Shown here: positions 6,476 to 13,730 of the stretch, one piece after another | How positions within the stretch are numbered: the first letter of the stretch is position 1 | How the letters are laid out: every line of letters begins with the position of its first letter | DNA from: a virus | Length of the DNA stretch: 28,136 bases | Reading direction: 5' to 3' (one strand) | IMG/VR virus record: IMGVR_UViG_3300010318_000033 | Location: 1-28,136 of that record | Notes under the pieces: model-generated | Databases searched by the model: none | What the model was told of the DNA's origin: nothing | The model's input: the letters and a program-made list of their open reading frames with translations, nothing else | Translations under genes and position numbers: made by a program

Positions 6476-6844
6476 TTATTTGTTGTTTTGTTGTGTCATT
6501 TTTCTGATTCGCAGCGCTTCCAAGTCTGCGCACTGCAAAATTTCTATCAGGTCATTAAGTGGAAGGATTGCATACCACGGCGCGTTATTTTTTCGCCAAG
6601 CAATGACAGGAATCTCTTCCTCTTTGGCGCCGCCTTTTGCTTGCGCAATCCAATCGTGCAGGCTGACTTTTTCGGTGCGCTTCACTTCCCAGTGTATTGG
6701 CAGCGCTTTACATTCAACATCTGCGGCTCCGTGGTTTTGTTGGCTTTGCATAAATCCAGTGCGCCGCGCTTCCCATCCACCTTGATGCGTCAGTATTTGC
6801 GCAATTTCGCGCTCCCCGCACTTGCCTTTGTTTTTACTGTTCAC
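6476..6844 (-). CDS. Holliday-junction-resolvase-like PD-(D/E)XK nuclease
   Basis: This 122-aa protein has a nuclease core: KGKCGEREIAQIL (E11, E13), GAADVEC (D42) and IHWEVKRTEK (E53, K55), followed by the Gln/Ala helix DWIAQAKGGAKEE and a PVIAWR strand. The order and spacing match archaeal Hjc-like and phage resolvase families that cut branched DNA before packaging. The start is GTG at 6844, overlapping the upstream gene by 11 bp; the next Met is at residue 32, which would remove E11 and E13. It sits three bases before the ssDNA-binding-like gene, in the recombination block. Confidence 0.8.
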   Translation of the reverse strand: MNSKNKGKCGEREIAQILTHQGGWEARRTGFMQSQQNHGAADVECKALPIHWEVKRTEKVSLHDWIAQAKGGAKEEEIPVIAWRKNNAPWYAILPLNDLIEILQCADLEALRIRKMTQQNNK

Positions 6845-7100
6845 GTTTTTTATTTATTGCGTTACGTGCAAATCTTCGGCGCGCTTCCTCGCCGCTGTAG
6901 TCTCCTCGGCTGGATAAAAACGCATCACAAGCGCGGTTTATTCCTGCCATGGAAATATGCGTCCAATCGTCGTGCGTCTCGAAATCCCAGTCTGGTTGTG
7001 GTTGGTTTACTTTCATTTTTAAGTGGGGCGGCGGTCTGTATCCAACGCGCCGCCGCCCCTGTCGTAGTTTGCACTGCCCGCAGGGTCGAATTTCAGACAA
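6834..7100 (-). CDS. Unknown 88-aa protein, start uncertain
   Basis: The frame is real by position but its start is unclear. A TTG at 7100 gives 88 aa with a CxxC and a basic N-terminus (RPCGQCKLRQGRRRVGYRPP). An ATG at 7016 gives 60 aa beginning MKVNQPQPDWDFETHDDWTH. Neither has a clear Shine-Dalgarno. The C-terminal half (SMAGINRACDAFLSSRGDYS and EEARRRFARNAINKK) is helical and basic. It precedes the resolvase-like gene with an 11-bp overlap. Function is not recognised. Confidence 0.55.
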   Translation of the reverse strand: MSEIRPCGQCKLRQGRRRVGYRPPPHLKMKVNQPQPDWDFETHDDWTHISMAGINRACDAFLSSRGDYSGEEARRRFARNAINKKREQ

Positions 7101-7102
7101 TG

Positions 7103-7252
7103 CTATTTATTGTTGTTTTGTTTTCGGTCCAGCACTCGCTGGGCGAAATTGCGCCGCCGGTGGGATTTCGAGATGCAGGAAACACGGTGGGATTTTGTAG
7201 TGTTTGTGGAGTTGTGGCGGCTTAAATTTGTTTCAGCTTGTATTTTATCCAA
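7103..7252 (-). CDS. Doubtful 49-aa basic ORF
   Basis: An open frame fills the gap between the ribbon-helix-helix gene and the 88-aa gene. It has no ATG after the upstream stop; TTG at 7252 is the nearest plausible start, and an ATG at 7291 would overlap the upstream gene by 70 bp. The peptide is Ser/Thr/Arg-rich with a repeated KSHR, encoded by a DNA repeat (CGGTGGGATTT at 7158 and 7185). It may instead be noncoding spacer. Confidence 0.25.
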   Translation of the reverse strand: MDKIQAETNLSRHNSTNTTKSHRVSCISKSHRRRNFAQRVLDRKQNNNK

Positions 7253-7383
7253 TCGGTGAGCGTCATACCCATTGCTCTGGCCATGCTCCACCAGTGCTTT
7301 TTGTCACTGGTTGTGCAGCGAATTTGAACGTGGTTGTCTAATGGCGCAGCTCCTTTAAGCGCGTTTTTATTTGCCGATTTCAT
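7222..7383 (-). CDS. Small ribbon-helix-helix DNA-binding protein
   Basis: This 53-aa protein starts at the ATG at 7383; a longer frame with TTG at 7416 also exists. A basic N-terminus leads into a beta strand (HVQIRCTTSD) and two helices (DKKHWWSMARAMG and TLTDWIKYKLKQI). This is the strand-helix-helix order of Arc/CopG-type regulators, which bind operators as dimers through the strand. It lies in the first part of the early operon, downstream of the 8.4-kb promoter, and could be the phage's own early-gene repressor. That role is inferred from fold and location. Confidence 0.7.
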   Translation of the reverse strand: MKSANKNALKGAAPLDNHVQIRCTTSDKKHWWSMARAMGMTLTDWIKYKLKQI

Positions 7384-7534
7384 CCAATGTAATGCGACCG
7401 TTTTCGATGTCTTCAATTAGTTCTAGCCTGGCCAATTTTAAGCAATTTTCGCACGGGTTGATGTCTGTCCCATTAAAGCAGTCAACTTTTGCTACCGTCA
7501 ATTTGCTTCCGCAAGCGTTGCAAAATATGTTCAT
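7367..7534 (-). CDS. 55-aa zinc-ribbon protein
   Basis: This short gene encodes FCNACGSKL (C5, C8) and PCENCLKL (C28, C31), a four-Cys zinc ribbon, followed by an acidic helix (ARLELIEDIENGRITLDEIG). It begins in an ATGA overlap with the stop of the SleB hydrolase and overlaps the ribbon-helix-helix gene by 17 bp, so it is firmly part of the operon. Single zinc-ribbon proteins of this size usually contact nucleic acid or RNA polymerase; the precise role here is unknown. Confidence 0.75.
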   Translation of the reverse strand: MNIFCNACGSKLTVAKVDCFNGTDINPCENCLKLARLELIEDIENGRITLDEIGK

Positions 7535-7941
7535 TTCAGTTTGTAAAATTTATGTTTTCCAACAATAGCAACAGGCTTTTTGCCGCGTGCCCAGTAGGGC
7601 GGTTTGATGTAGTCGGCAAAATAGTGGTCTGCATTGCCAATTTTGGCGCGGTTCATTCTTGTTATGTTGCGCTCAAGGTAAAGTGCCCAGGGCGCCATTG
7701 TGCTGTTGTATAAATGGGCAAGGTCAGATTCCGTTTTGCCGTTCCAGCATGAAAACTGCCACTTCTGAAGGCAAACGGCTTCCGCGCTGATGTTGCGGTT
7801 AATGGCTCTTTGATTAATCACCGCTGCAACCGCTGCCATGCCGTCCTGGCCTTCACCCCGCGCTTCGGCAAGTAGCGTGAGAGCTACAATGCCGGCGCGA
7901 AGGGGCGCGGTTGTTAGTAGTAGCAATAATAGGTGTTTCAT
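7531..7941 (-). CDS. SleB-type cell wall hydrolase with signal peptide (endolysin candidate)
   Basis: This 136-aa protein begins with a hydrophobic export signal (MKHLLLLLLTTAPLRAG) and continues with the Hydrolase_2/SleB core: LLAEARGEG (E26 in the usual catalytic position, E30), MAAVAAVINQR, QFSCWNG, and a C-terminal DHYFADYIKPPYWARG block. Such enzymes cleave peptidoglycan glycan strands, in the manner of lytic transglycosylases or lysozymes. The signal suggests Sec export rather than holin-only release. It is the second gene after the early promoter, in an ATGA overlap with the first gene, and is about 5.8 kb from the holin-like gene in the late operon. It may be the endolysin, or may act earlier on the host wall. 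Confidence 0.88.
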   Translation of the reverse strand: MKHLLLLLLTTAPLRAGIVALTLLAEARGEGQDGMAAVAAVINQRAINRNISAEAVCLQKWQFSCWNGKTESDLAHLYNSTMAPWALYLERNITRMNRAKIGNADHYFADYIKPPYWARGKKPVAIVGKHKFYKLK

Positions 7942-8354
7942 GCTTGGATGTAATAGCTGAGGTTGCTGTAGCTGTTGCTGTTATAATTTGGATACTCTAG
8001 TGTGTAACCACTGCCAAACCTGCCAGTGTAGCCGCTAATAATCCCGTCCGATTTGCGGCTTATGTAGCCACGCGTCAAACTGGTATGGTGTAAAGTGTAG
8101 CGGGCGCTGTGTTTTAAATCGCTGGGCGTTTGAATAAAGCACTTCAGTTTGTTGGCTACATCTGCAAGGTTTTTACCGGTCCACAATGCGCGTGATGGTT
8201 TGCCCTTGTCGTCAGCGCTGGCGTATATGCGCACAGTGTCAAGATATTTGCCGCTCATGCGGCTGTTGGTTTGGGTTAATACCATGCCGTGTTCTGCGGC
8301 TAGGGTTTTAAGTTCGTTGATTTTGCTAATGAGTTGCTTATTTAAATAGTTCAT
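7938..8354 (-). CDS. Unknown 138-aa protein, first gene of the early operon
   Basis: No known domain is recognised. Residues 1-30 form a likely amphipathic helix (NKQLISKINELKTLAAEHGM). The middle is mixed alpha/beta, and the C-terminus is Tyr/Ser/Gly/Asn-rich (SGYTGRFGSGYTLEYPNYN), resembling an adhesive or disordered tail. The ATG at 8354 lies about 36 bp downstream of the predicted transcription start. It is translationally coupled to the SleB hydrolase by ATGA, so it could modulate that enzyme or act as an immediate-early host-takeover protein. Neither can be shown from sequence. Confidence 0.7.
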   Translation of the reverse strand: MNYLNKQLISKINELKTLAAEHGMVLTQTNSRMSGKYLDTVRIYASADDKGKPSRALWTGKNLADVANKLKCFIQTPSDLKHSARYTLHHTSLTRGYISRKSDGIISGYTGRFGSGYTLEYPNYNSNSYSNLSYYIQA

Positions 8355-8378
8355 ATGGTTTTTACGTTTGTTTGTTTA

Positions 8379-8392
8379 CGTTGCTGTCAACG
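8379..8392. promoter_or_regulatory. Operator-like palindrome over the early transcription start
   Basis: A perfect 5-bp inverted repeat with a 4-bp centre (CGTTG, CTGT, CAACG on the plus strand) covers the region around the predicted start site of the 8.4-kb promoter and overlaps a second TTGACA. This is a natural place for a repressor dimer. The ribbon-helix-helix protein at 7222-7383 is a candidate ligand, by inference only. Confidence 0.35.
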
Positions 8393-8397
8393 GATGC

Positions 8398-8426
8398 AAT
8401 ATCTCATACGCATTTTCGTTTGTCAA
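8398..8426 (-). promoter_or_regulatory. Sigma70-like early promoter, tandem -35 boxes
   Basis: On the minus strand a perfect -35 box TTGACA (8421-8426) is followed after exactly 17 bp by GATATT (8398-8403, 4 of 6 to consensus). A second perfect TTGACA follows at 8385-8390, but its -10 region is poor. The promoter sits in the 117-bp gap between the end of the late genes and the start of the early operon. It is the only convincing promoter pair in a genome whose genes all point one way, so it probably drives the whole early operon from 8354 to 89. Confidence 0.7.
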
Positions 8427-8471
8427 TACAAACAAGCAAGTTTTTTTGACTTATTTTTTTGCTCTATGAAA

Positions 8472-8768
8472 TCACCATTTTTTGAGAGGGCACCCAAGCG
8501 CGGCCAAAGCGCTCTTAAACGCCAAAACGCAGCCACATTGGCGGCAGCGTTCGTGGTTTGTGTTAGCGCTTTCAATGTGTTTGCAATCGCGGCAAATGGC
8601 TAACCGGCGTTCGCGCTCCTCTTTGCTAGCTGTTTTGAGGCCTTTGGTCGCCAAAGTTTTGGCGCTTTCAATCAGGTTTTTAGCCATTGCGGAAAAGCCT
8701 GGCATTTCACCAGGTTTGCGATTTTTGAAACCTATCCGCTGTCGGCGTAGTTTAGCGCGGCGTGTCAT
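8472..8768 (-). CDS. Zinc-ribbon protein with six Cys, end of late operon
   Basis: I chose the ATG at 8768 (98 aa); a longer frame exists but would overlap the FN3 gene by 137 bp. The N-terminus is strongly basic (MTRRAKLRRQRIGFKNR). The C-terminal zinc region reads RLAICRDCKH, RCRQCGC and LGCPLKKW (Cys 59, 62, 75, 78, 80, 93). This Cys pattern with a closing CP-x-x-KW is a recurrent small phage protein seen near structural genes; its role is not established. It closes the late gene block. Confidence 0.75.
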   Translation of the reverse strand: MTRRAKLRRQRIGFKNRKPGEMPGFSAMAKNLIESAKTLATKGLKTASKEERERRLAICRDCKHIESANTNHERCRQCGCVLAFKSALAALGCPLKKW

Positions 8769-9201
8769 AGACGCCTGTTGCCCCTGCTCTTCCATCATGT
8801 ATGGTTGTGGTATGCGCGTTGATTGTCGCGGTTGTTGTGCTGTTGCTGTAGGTGTTGCTGACGTTACCGGTGCTAAGCTCAGTGTCAAGAACGCTGGTCG
8901 AGTTAACGTCCGCGCTTGTCAGCGCCGGCATGGTCACGCTGTCGAAAACGCCTGACGCTTCGCCGCCAGAGTCCCAGGCTGCCAGCTTATAATCGTAATC
9001 ATGAAGCGCACCGCTCACGGTGTAGTTGGGCACGTAATCTATATGTGAAAAAGTGCTGCTGTCGGCAGTATAAACTAACACATAGCCACCTGTGCCCGTG
9101 GCGCGATAAATGCGGTATTCGGTTGCCCCGCTCGAAGTCCACAAAAGCGACACTTTGCCCAAGCTTTCGGTTGCGGTGAATGTTGAAGGGTTGCTTGCCA
9201 T
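8752..9201 (-). CDS. Fibronectin type III-like virion protein
   Basis: In this 149-aa protein, residues about 1-95 form an FN3-like beta sandwich (TESLGKVSLLWTSSGATEYR, YRIYRATGTGGYVLVYT, YDYKLAAWDSGGEASG). A Ser/Thr/Asn-rich tail follows (STSVLDTELSTGNVSNTYSN), as in fibre tips or surface decorations. FN3 domains on phage particles are thought to bind carbohydrate or cell surfaces weakly. The start follows the stop of the 1225-aa gene by one base (TAATATG), so the two are made together and probably sit together on the tail. Confidence 0.7.
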   Translation of the reverse strand: MASNPSTFTATESLGKVSLLWTSSGATEYRIYRATGTGGYVLVYTADSSTFSHIDYVPNYTVSGALHDYDYKLAAWDSGGEASGVFDSVTMPALTSADVNSTSVLDTELSTGNVSNTYSNSTTTATINAHTTTIHDGRAGATGVYDTPR

Positions 9202-9202
9202 A

Positions 9203-12200
9203 TTAAACTAGCGGCACCGTCACAAGCGCTTGAATGCTGTTTGCTGTTATGTTGCGGTTGTTGCCAGCGCCGAGATAAAAGCCTCCGTCATACGTGTCCA
9301 CATAATCGCTGGCTGGTGGGTTGTCAGCTTCTAGCACGCCGCCGCTGCTCAAAACACATTCAGCTTCCCAATCGTCTGGTTCTTCGTCCCAATCCCAGTA
9401 GTTGCTATCGTGGACATAATCGGCTTCAGTGCCATTGGATGCTCCATCAACGCCGTAACCGCTGCCGCTCACCGTTTGCGTTTTTTCGGTGTCGTAAATT
9501 TGGTATTCGTCGATGCACGAAAAGCCTAGGCTGGTGTTGGTTTCAACAAGCGTCCGCAGGTCATCGGGCAAGCTCTCCAGCGCAAACATGACTAAACCAA
9601 ACCGGTAGTGCACATCGCGCCGTATGCATTCCAGCACACAGTCCCCATTGCTATCGGCTGAAATATAGCATTGCTTATACGCGTTTGCAGTTGGCGAAAT
9701 GCTAGTCCGCCAGTTTGCATCATAGCTGGTCAACGTCCATGACGCCGCGAAAATTTGCCCGTCTGCCCAGACTGCGCCAGTGCTGCAATTGGGCGTAGTT
9801 TGGCTATTAACCGCAATCGGTTCCTGGCTTATGTAGTCGTAGTGCTTATACTGGAAATCCACCGGCAAATAAATGCGAGCGCGGTTCAGTTTGTTGACTG
9901 CATTGACAATTTGATTGAAATGGTCTGCGTACGCAAGCATTCCAGGAAGCGGCCCAAAACCTTTAAAAGCGTCAGCGCGTTCTGTCGTTGGTAGCTCCCT
10001 GAAATGCGGTTTGCCATTGGCCGCCACCATTAGGTTTTCAAAAGTATAATCATACAAGCGCTTGTCGTAGCACTGGGTGCGTCCGTTGCTGTCAACATAT
10101 TGCCTTTGCCCGTTGCTGCTGGCTTCGTCAATAAATCCGCTGCAAATAGCCCTCAAGACACTCTCCAACCACGTCATTTCATCGCTGCGCATGAGCGTAT
10201 CATTGGTTTGGTATGTGTTGTTGCTGTCCTCGTAAACTTTTGGGATAAGGCGCGTGAAATAAAAACGCGGCATACATGCACCTTGTATGCTGCTGCTATC
10301 CCAGCCGCTGCCTGCATCTGCGTCTGGCGCAAAGTCTCCGATGCGCTGCCCGCAGTCTGCGCCACCGTCTACCGTATATCGCAGATATTCGACAACCGCG
10401 TTTTCGTGGGTGCGGTAGCCGCCATTTGTGGCGCCTGTGCTGTCTGCGCTAATATATGCACTGCGGCTGGCGCTGGTGTTTGCAATTGTGGCTGGCGCGT
10501 CCTCGTTGTATGCGAGGCGGCGGTCAAGCTCTACCCGCACCTGGTTGCTTCCTGCATCTCGAACGCTGACCACTCGGTAATCTGGTTCATACACTTTGCA
10601 GCTTTTGTAATGCGCTTCAACGCCTGTGCAATCGCCCTCTTCTTGTAGCGTGTCACAGTCTGCGCCGTTGGCTGCTGTAATCAGGTTGCTCTTCGAGCTG
10701 TATGCGTCCGGTGGTTCGTGGGTGTTGAGTAGGTAGCGGTATCCTGTGGGGTTTTCGCTGCGCTGCAAATAGGCTCCAGGATAAGGCGTCACAAATGGCA
10801 AAATTTCTTTGCCTGGCGGCGTTCCAGCGCCTGCAATGTTTGTCCAATCATCGGAAAACATAGCGCACCTGTCATGGCCCCATCCGATAATATCCGTGTA
10901 TGCGTCCGGTTTGTATGCGCTGCCGCTGGCGGCTTGGTAGCTCATGCTTTGCACAAACATAGACCACCTGTTGTCGTAGCCGCCTTCGGGCGCTGTGTTG
11001 CGTATGCCTTCGTATTCAAAAACCGATTCTGTGCCCGCTGTTTTAGTGTATGTTTTAACGCCAAAAACGCCGGTGAACTGAGCGCCTGCCGCTACGGTTG
11101 CGCCGTTGTAGGTGATGCTGGTCCCGCCGGTTACTGTGTATTCAACGCCTGATTGGATTGCGCCGCTAACCACTGCGTCAGGTGATGGGCCGATGCCTTC
11201 AAATTGGTCGGCATAAGACAAGCCGAAAGCGCGACGATTAAAATATAAAACGCTTTTGTTATTACTCACCTCATAGCCAACTAGACCGTGCCTGTCTACC
11301 ATGCGCAAACGCTCCCGAACTTTTTCGGCAACGCTCCGATAAACTGGGTTTTTGTTGAGGGAAACTGTATCATCCTGCACATCTTCACGGTTGCCGTTAT
11401 AAATCATGCCGTGGCGAAAATAGGCGTCGGAAATATCTTTGGGTTGGGTTGTGCTGGTGCCTTCCGCGTCGTTGGTAGAGTTGTCTGCGCTGGCGCAACG
11501 TAGCACCAAATAAGCGTCCTCGTTTTCTGGCAGGTATTCGAGAAGCTCGGCAATCTCAACATATGTTTCATCAGTCGCGCCCATGCCTGTGATGGTTTTT
11601 ACTTTGACTTGGCCGCCTGCTGGCGCTTCAAACCAAAGGCTTGCGCTGTCGTCGCCGTTGGCAATTGTCAGGCGCCCAATTTCGCTCCCGTCCACTTCAA
11701 TTGCAAATTCCTTGTCGCCGCTTCCGGCTTTGCGAAAAGCCAAAACTCCAGCCAAAACAAAACCGCTATGTATGTTGTAATATTGAAAGCCGCTAACAGG
11801 CAGGCTTCCATATGTGTTAGGGCCGTATGCGTTGTTAAACTCAAAACGTTCATAGGTCGCCTCAATTGTTCCGCTGCCATCGTCTTCACCGTATGCTGGC
11901 GCGAGGTAGTATTGCCGCGTAAAAAACCCCTCAAAGTCGAATGCTTTGTCCTGCACTTTGTAGACGCTGGCCGCTTGCTCTGCGGCAGTGCCTCGAAATG
12001 GCTCAATGAAATAGTTAAGCGCTAGTGCGAGTTGTTCGCCGTTTGGATGCTCAAGCGCTGCGTCATCAAATTCACCATCGTATGGCCCTTCCACATATTC
12101 GTCCGTTGGCAAATATGTTATTGTTCCATCCCAATTCAACAGCACGTAGTTTCTGGCAGTGCGCCACCAAGAGAACACAGCGCCAGCAACGCCTGGGCAA

Positions 12201-12880
12201 GTCGAATAGCTGGTTGTTGTGCTGGTTGTGGTGTTTTTAAATTTTAGTCCATAGCTTGGAAAGTCTGGCATGTCCGCACATTGGCCAAGGTAGGCAGGTT
12301 TAGGCAAAAAGCCGCCGTATGCACGTTGATACCATCGGAAGAATCCAAACGTAAAATGGCCGCGGGCAGCTTGGAAAGCGTTGGCAAGCGATAGGTCGCT
12401 GGTGTTGGCGCCGTCAACAACTCCGCGCTGATAGCGCCCAATATCCCACTTTTCCGAATCGGTAGCGGGTGCGCCTGCTACGTTATGCAGTAAGATACCT
12501 GTTTCATCGACGCCATCCCAAGACAAGCGCCCCGCTTCGCTTTTTATGCCTTGGTCGCTGTTGCCAAAAACAAATCCGTTTATGGGGTTGCCTAGAAAAG
12601 CGCCCTCCGGGTCTCCTGCGCTCGCTGTAGGGAAAGTCGCCTCGTCTGGTTGCACATGCGCGTAGATTTTCCACCATTCGTCCTCTGGCGCATACAAGAG
12701 GCCATTGTTTTGTCGAAGGTTGCGGAACAGGGAATGCCAAAAAAAATGGATACGATAAGTGGGGTCCCCAACGCCGCCAAGCAAGCGGTCGTTGACAGCA
12801 TCACAAAGTTTATTCCATTGCGTCGATGTTATCGCTGCGCCTTTGGCTACTGTCGCCGCGCGTGTGTATTGTAGCGCCAT
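9203..12880 (-). CDS. Large 1225-aa tail protein (fibre/host-recognition candidate)
   Basis: This is the largest gene of the phage. It has no signal peptide or long membrane segment, and is rich in Tyr, Asp, Gly, Ser and Thr like beta-rich tail fibres. The N-terminus (ATVAKGAAITSTQWNKLCDA) resembles adaptor helices that attach tail proteins. A central repeat-like segment (SGVEYTVTGGTSITYNGATV) is typical of receptor-binding fibres. Many Cys cluster in the C-terminal half (for example NGADCDTLQEEGDC and ECIRRDV), which is uncommon for cytoplasmically assembled fibres. No catalytic motif is visible. Location after the distal tail, lysis and 131-aa genes suggests a host-contact protein. Specific domain assignment was not possible. 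Confidence 0.75.
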   Translation of the reverse strand: MALQYTRAATVAKGAAITSTQWNKLCDAVNDRLLGGVGDPTYRIHFFWHSLFRNLRQNNGLLYAPEDEWWKIYAHVQPDEATFPTASAGDPEGAFLGNPINGFVFGNSDQGIKSEAGRLSWDGVDETGILLHNVAGAPATDSEKWDIGRYQRGVVDGANTSDLSLANAFQAARGHFTFGFFRWYQRAYGGFLPKPAYLGQCADMPDFPSYGLKFKNTTTSTTTSYSTCPGVAGAVFSWWRTARNYVLLNWDGTITYLPTDEYVEGPYDGEFDDAALEHPNGEQLALALNYFIEPFRGTAAEQAASVYKVQDKAFDFEGFFTRQYYLAPAYGEDDGSGTIEATYERFEFNNAYGPNTYGSLPVSGFQYYNIHSGFVLAGVLAFRKAGSGDKEFAIEVDGSEIGRLTIANGDDSASLWFEAPAGGQVKVKTITGMGATDETYVEIAELLEYLPENEDAYLVLRCASADNSTNDAEGTSTTQPKDISDAYFRHGMIYNGNREDVQDDTVSLNKNPVYRSVAEKVRERLRMVDRHGLVGYEVSNNKSVLYFNRRAFGLSYADQFEGIGPSPDAVVSGAIQSGVEYTVTGGTSITYNGATVAAGAQFTGVFGVKTYTKTAGTESVFEYEGIRNTAPEGGYDNRWSMFVQSMSYQAASGSAYKPDAYTDIIGWGHDRCAMFSDDWTNIAGAGTPPGKEILPFVTPYPGAYLQRSENPTGYRYLLNTHEPPDAYSSKSNLITAANGADCDTLQEEGDCTGVEAHYKSCKVYEPDYRVVSVRDAGSNQVRVELDRRLAYNEDAPATIANTSASRSAYISADSTGATNGGYRTHENAVVEYLRYTVDGGADCGQRIGDFAPDADAGSGWDSSSIQGACMPRFYFTRLIPKVYEDSNNTYQTNDTLMRSDEMTWLESVLRAICSGFIDEASSNGQRQYVDSNGRTQCYDKRLYDYTFENLMVAANGKPHFRELPTTERADAFKGFGPLPGMLAYADHFNQIVNAVNKLNRARIYLPVDFQYKHYDYISQEPIAVNSQTTPNCSTGAVWADGQIFAASWTLTSYDANWRTSISPTANAYKQCYISADSNGDCVLECIRRDVHYRFGLVMFALESLPDDLRTLVETNTSLGFSCIDEYQIYDTEKTQTVSGSGYGVDGASNGTEADYVHDSNYWDWDEEPDDWEAECVLSSGGVLEADNPPASDYVDTYDGGFYLGAGNNRNITANSIQALVTVPLV

Positions 12881-12889
12881 AAGCGCACT

Positions 12890-13285
12890 TTAGCTGATTG
12901 TGTAGCGTTTGACAACCTGCAAATGAGCGGCGCTGCTGGTGTTGGTCTCCACGTAAATAAAACCGTCATTGTGCTTGTAACGGCTATCCAGGCTTACCAA
13001 ATGTATTTGCCCAGCAGCAACAGTGATAGTTTTGTCGGTAAATGTGACGCCCAACGTTTGGTATTGTGCAGGCTCTGGCAAAAGCACGGTGTAGGTGATG
13101 CTGCCGCCGCTGCTATTATAAAGCAGCATCCAGCCCGCTTGAGAAAACTGAAACTTAACACCGTTTCCGCTCCCGCTTGTCAAAATAGTGTAGTCTGTCG
13201 AATCGGTCGCGTTTAAGCCCTGGTTGCCGTAAGTCGATGTTGCGAAGTCGCGAAAGAGTGATGTGGAAATTTCTGATGCTGCCAT
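12890..13285 (-). CDS. Beta-rich virion protein, unknown
   Basis: This 131-aa protein is composed largely of alternating strands (DYTILTSGSGNGVKFQFS, WMLLYNSSGGSITYTVLLP, DKTITVAAGQIHLVSLDS). Its short domain with polar N- and C-termini resembles capsid decoration or fibre-associated proteins. It lies nine bases before the 1225-aa gene, and its start follows the lipoprotein stop by one base in TAATATG. A role on the virion surface is inferred from composition and neighbours. Confidence 0.6.
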   Translation of the reverse strand: MAASEISTSLFRDFATSTYGNQGLNATDSTDYTILTSGSGNGVKFQFSQAGWMLLYNSSGGSITYTVLLPEPAQYQTLGVTFTDKTITVAAGQIHLVSLDSRYKHNDGFIYVETNTSSAAHLQVVKRYTIS

Positions 13286-13286
13286 A

Positions 13287-13730
13287 TTAAATCTTTTCTA
13301 GTATGCTTTTTATAAACGCAAAAGTGCCGTTTGATTTTTGCTGTGTTTTTAAGCCGCTCACGATGTCGGCAATTTTTGATTTGCCGTTTGTCTTGTCCAG
13401 TGCGCGTTTGAATTGTTGCCCAGCGTCCACCGCATCAACTGCGGCCTTTTTCCATTGGCGCCCGCGATAAGCGGCAAACGCTGCAAGCGCTGCAATAATG
13501 CCCTCGCTTAAAAAGCCGCCAGCGCCAGGTATTATGCTGCCCGTGATGCGCAAACCGTTTTCAACAGATGGCCGCACCACCCAATTCGTTGACGTTATTT
13601 CTTTGCCGTCCACAATTTGCGTTTGCACGTCCTGCTCAAAGGCCCAGCCAGTGGCTTTTTCAAGGGTGCTGCATCCGCTTAAGGTAATAATTGCCGTGCA
13701 TAAGAATACTAATTCAATCCACTTTTTCAT
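13287..13730 (-). CDS. Lipoprotein with lipobox, possible lysis or envelope protein
   Basis: The ATG at 13730 gives 147 aa beginning with a classic lipoprotein signal: MKKW, a hydrophobic stretch, then the lipobox LSGC with Cys at residue 20. A longer frame would use GTG at 13760. The mature part has a second hydrophobic segment (GIIAALAAFAAYRG) and then a basic helical region (RGRQWKKAAVDAVDAGQQFK). It overlaps the holin-like gene by 17 bp. An outer-membrane spanin-like role in Gram-negative lysis fits the context, but it is larger than typical Rz1 proteins, and superinfection exclusion is another option. Confidence 0.7.
   Translation of the reverse strand: MKKWIELVFLCTAIITLSGCSTLEKATGWAFEQDVQTQIVDGKEITSTNWVVRPSVENGLRITGSIIPGAGGFLSEGIIAALAAFAAYRGRQWKKAAVDAVDAGQQFKRALDKTNGKSKIADIVSGLKTQQKSNGTFAFIKSILEKI

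Noticed and set aside
7158-7195. CRISPR-like short direct repeat (CGGTGGGATTT twice)
   Set aside because: There are only two 11-bp copies 27 bp apart with no further units, and they lie in a possible coding frame.
6488-7225. 245-codon plus-strand open frame
   Set aside because: It is antisense to the resolvase-like nuclease and the 88-aa gene, has no domain and no upstream signals, and all supported genes are on the minus strand.
8431-8460. T-runs in the early/late gap suggesting a terminator
   Set aside because: The T-runs are on the plus strand and lack a stem; for minus-strand transcripts they are A-runs, so they cannot form an intrinsic terminator for the late genes.
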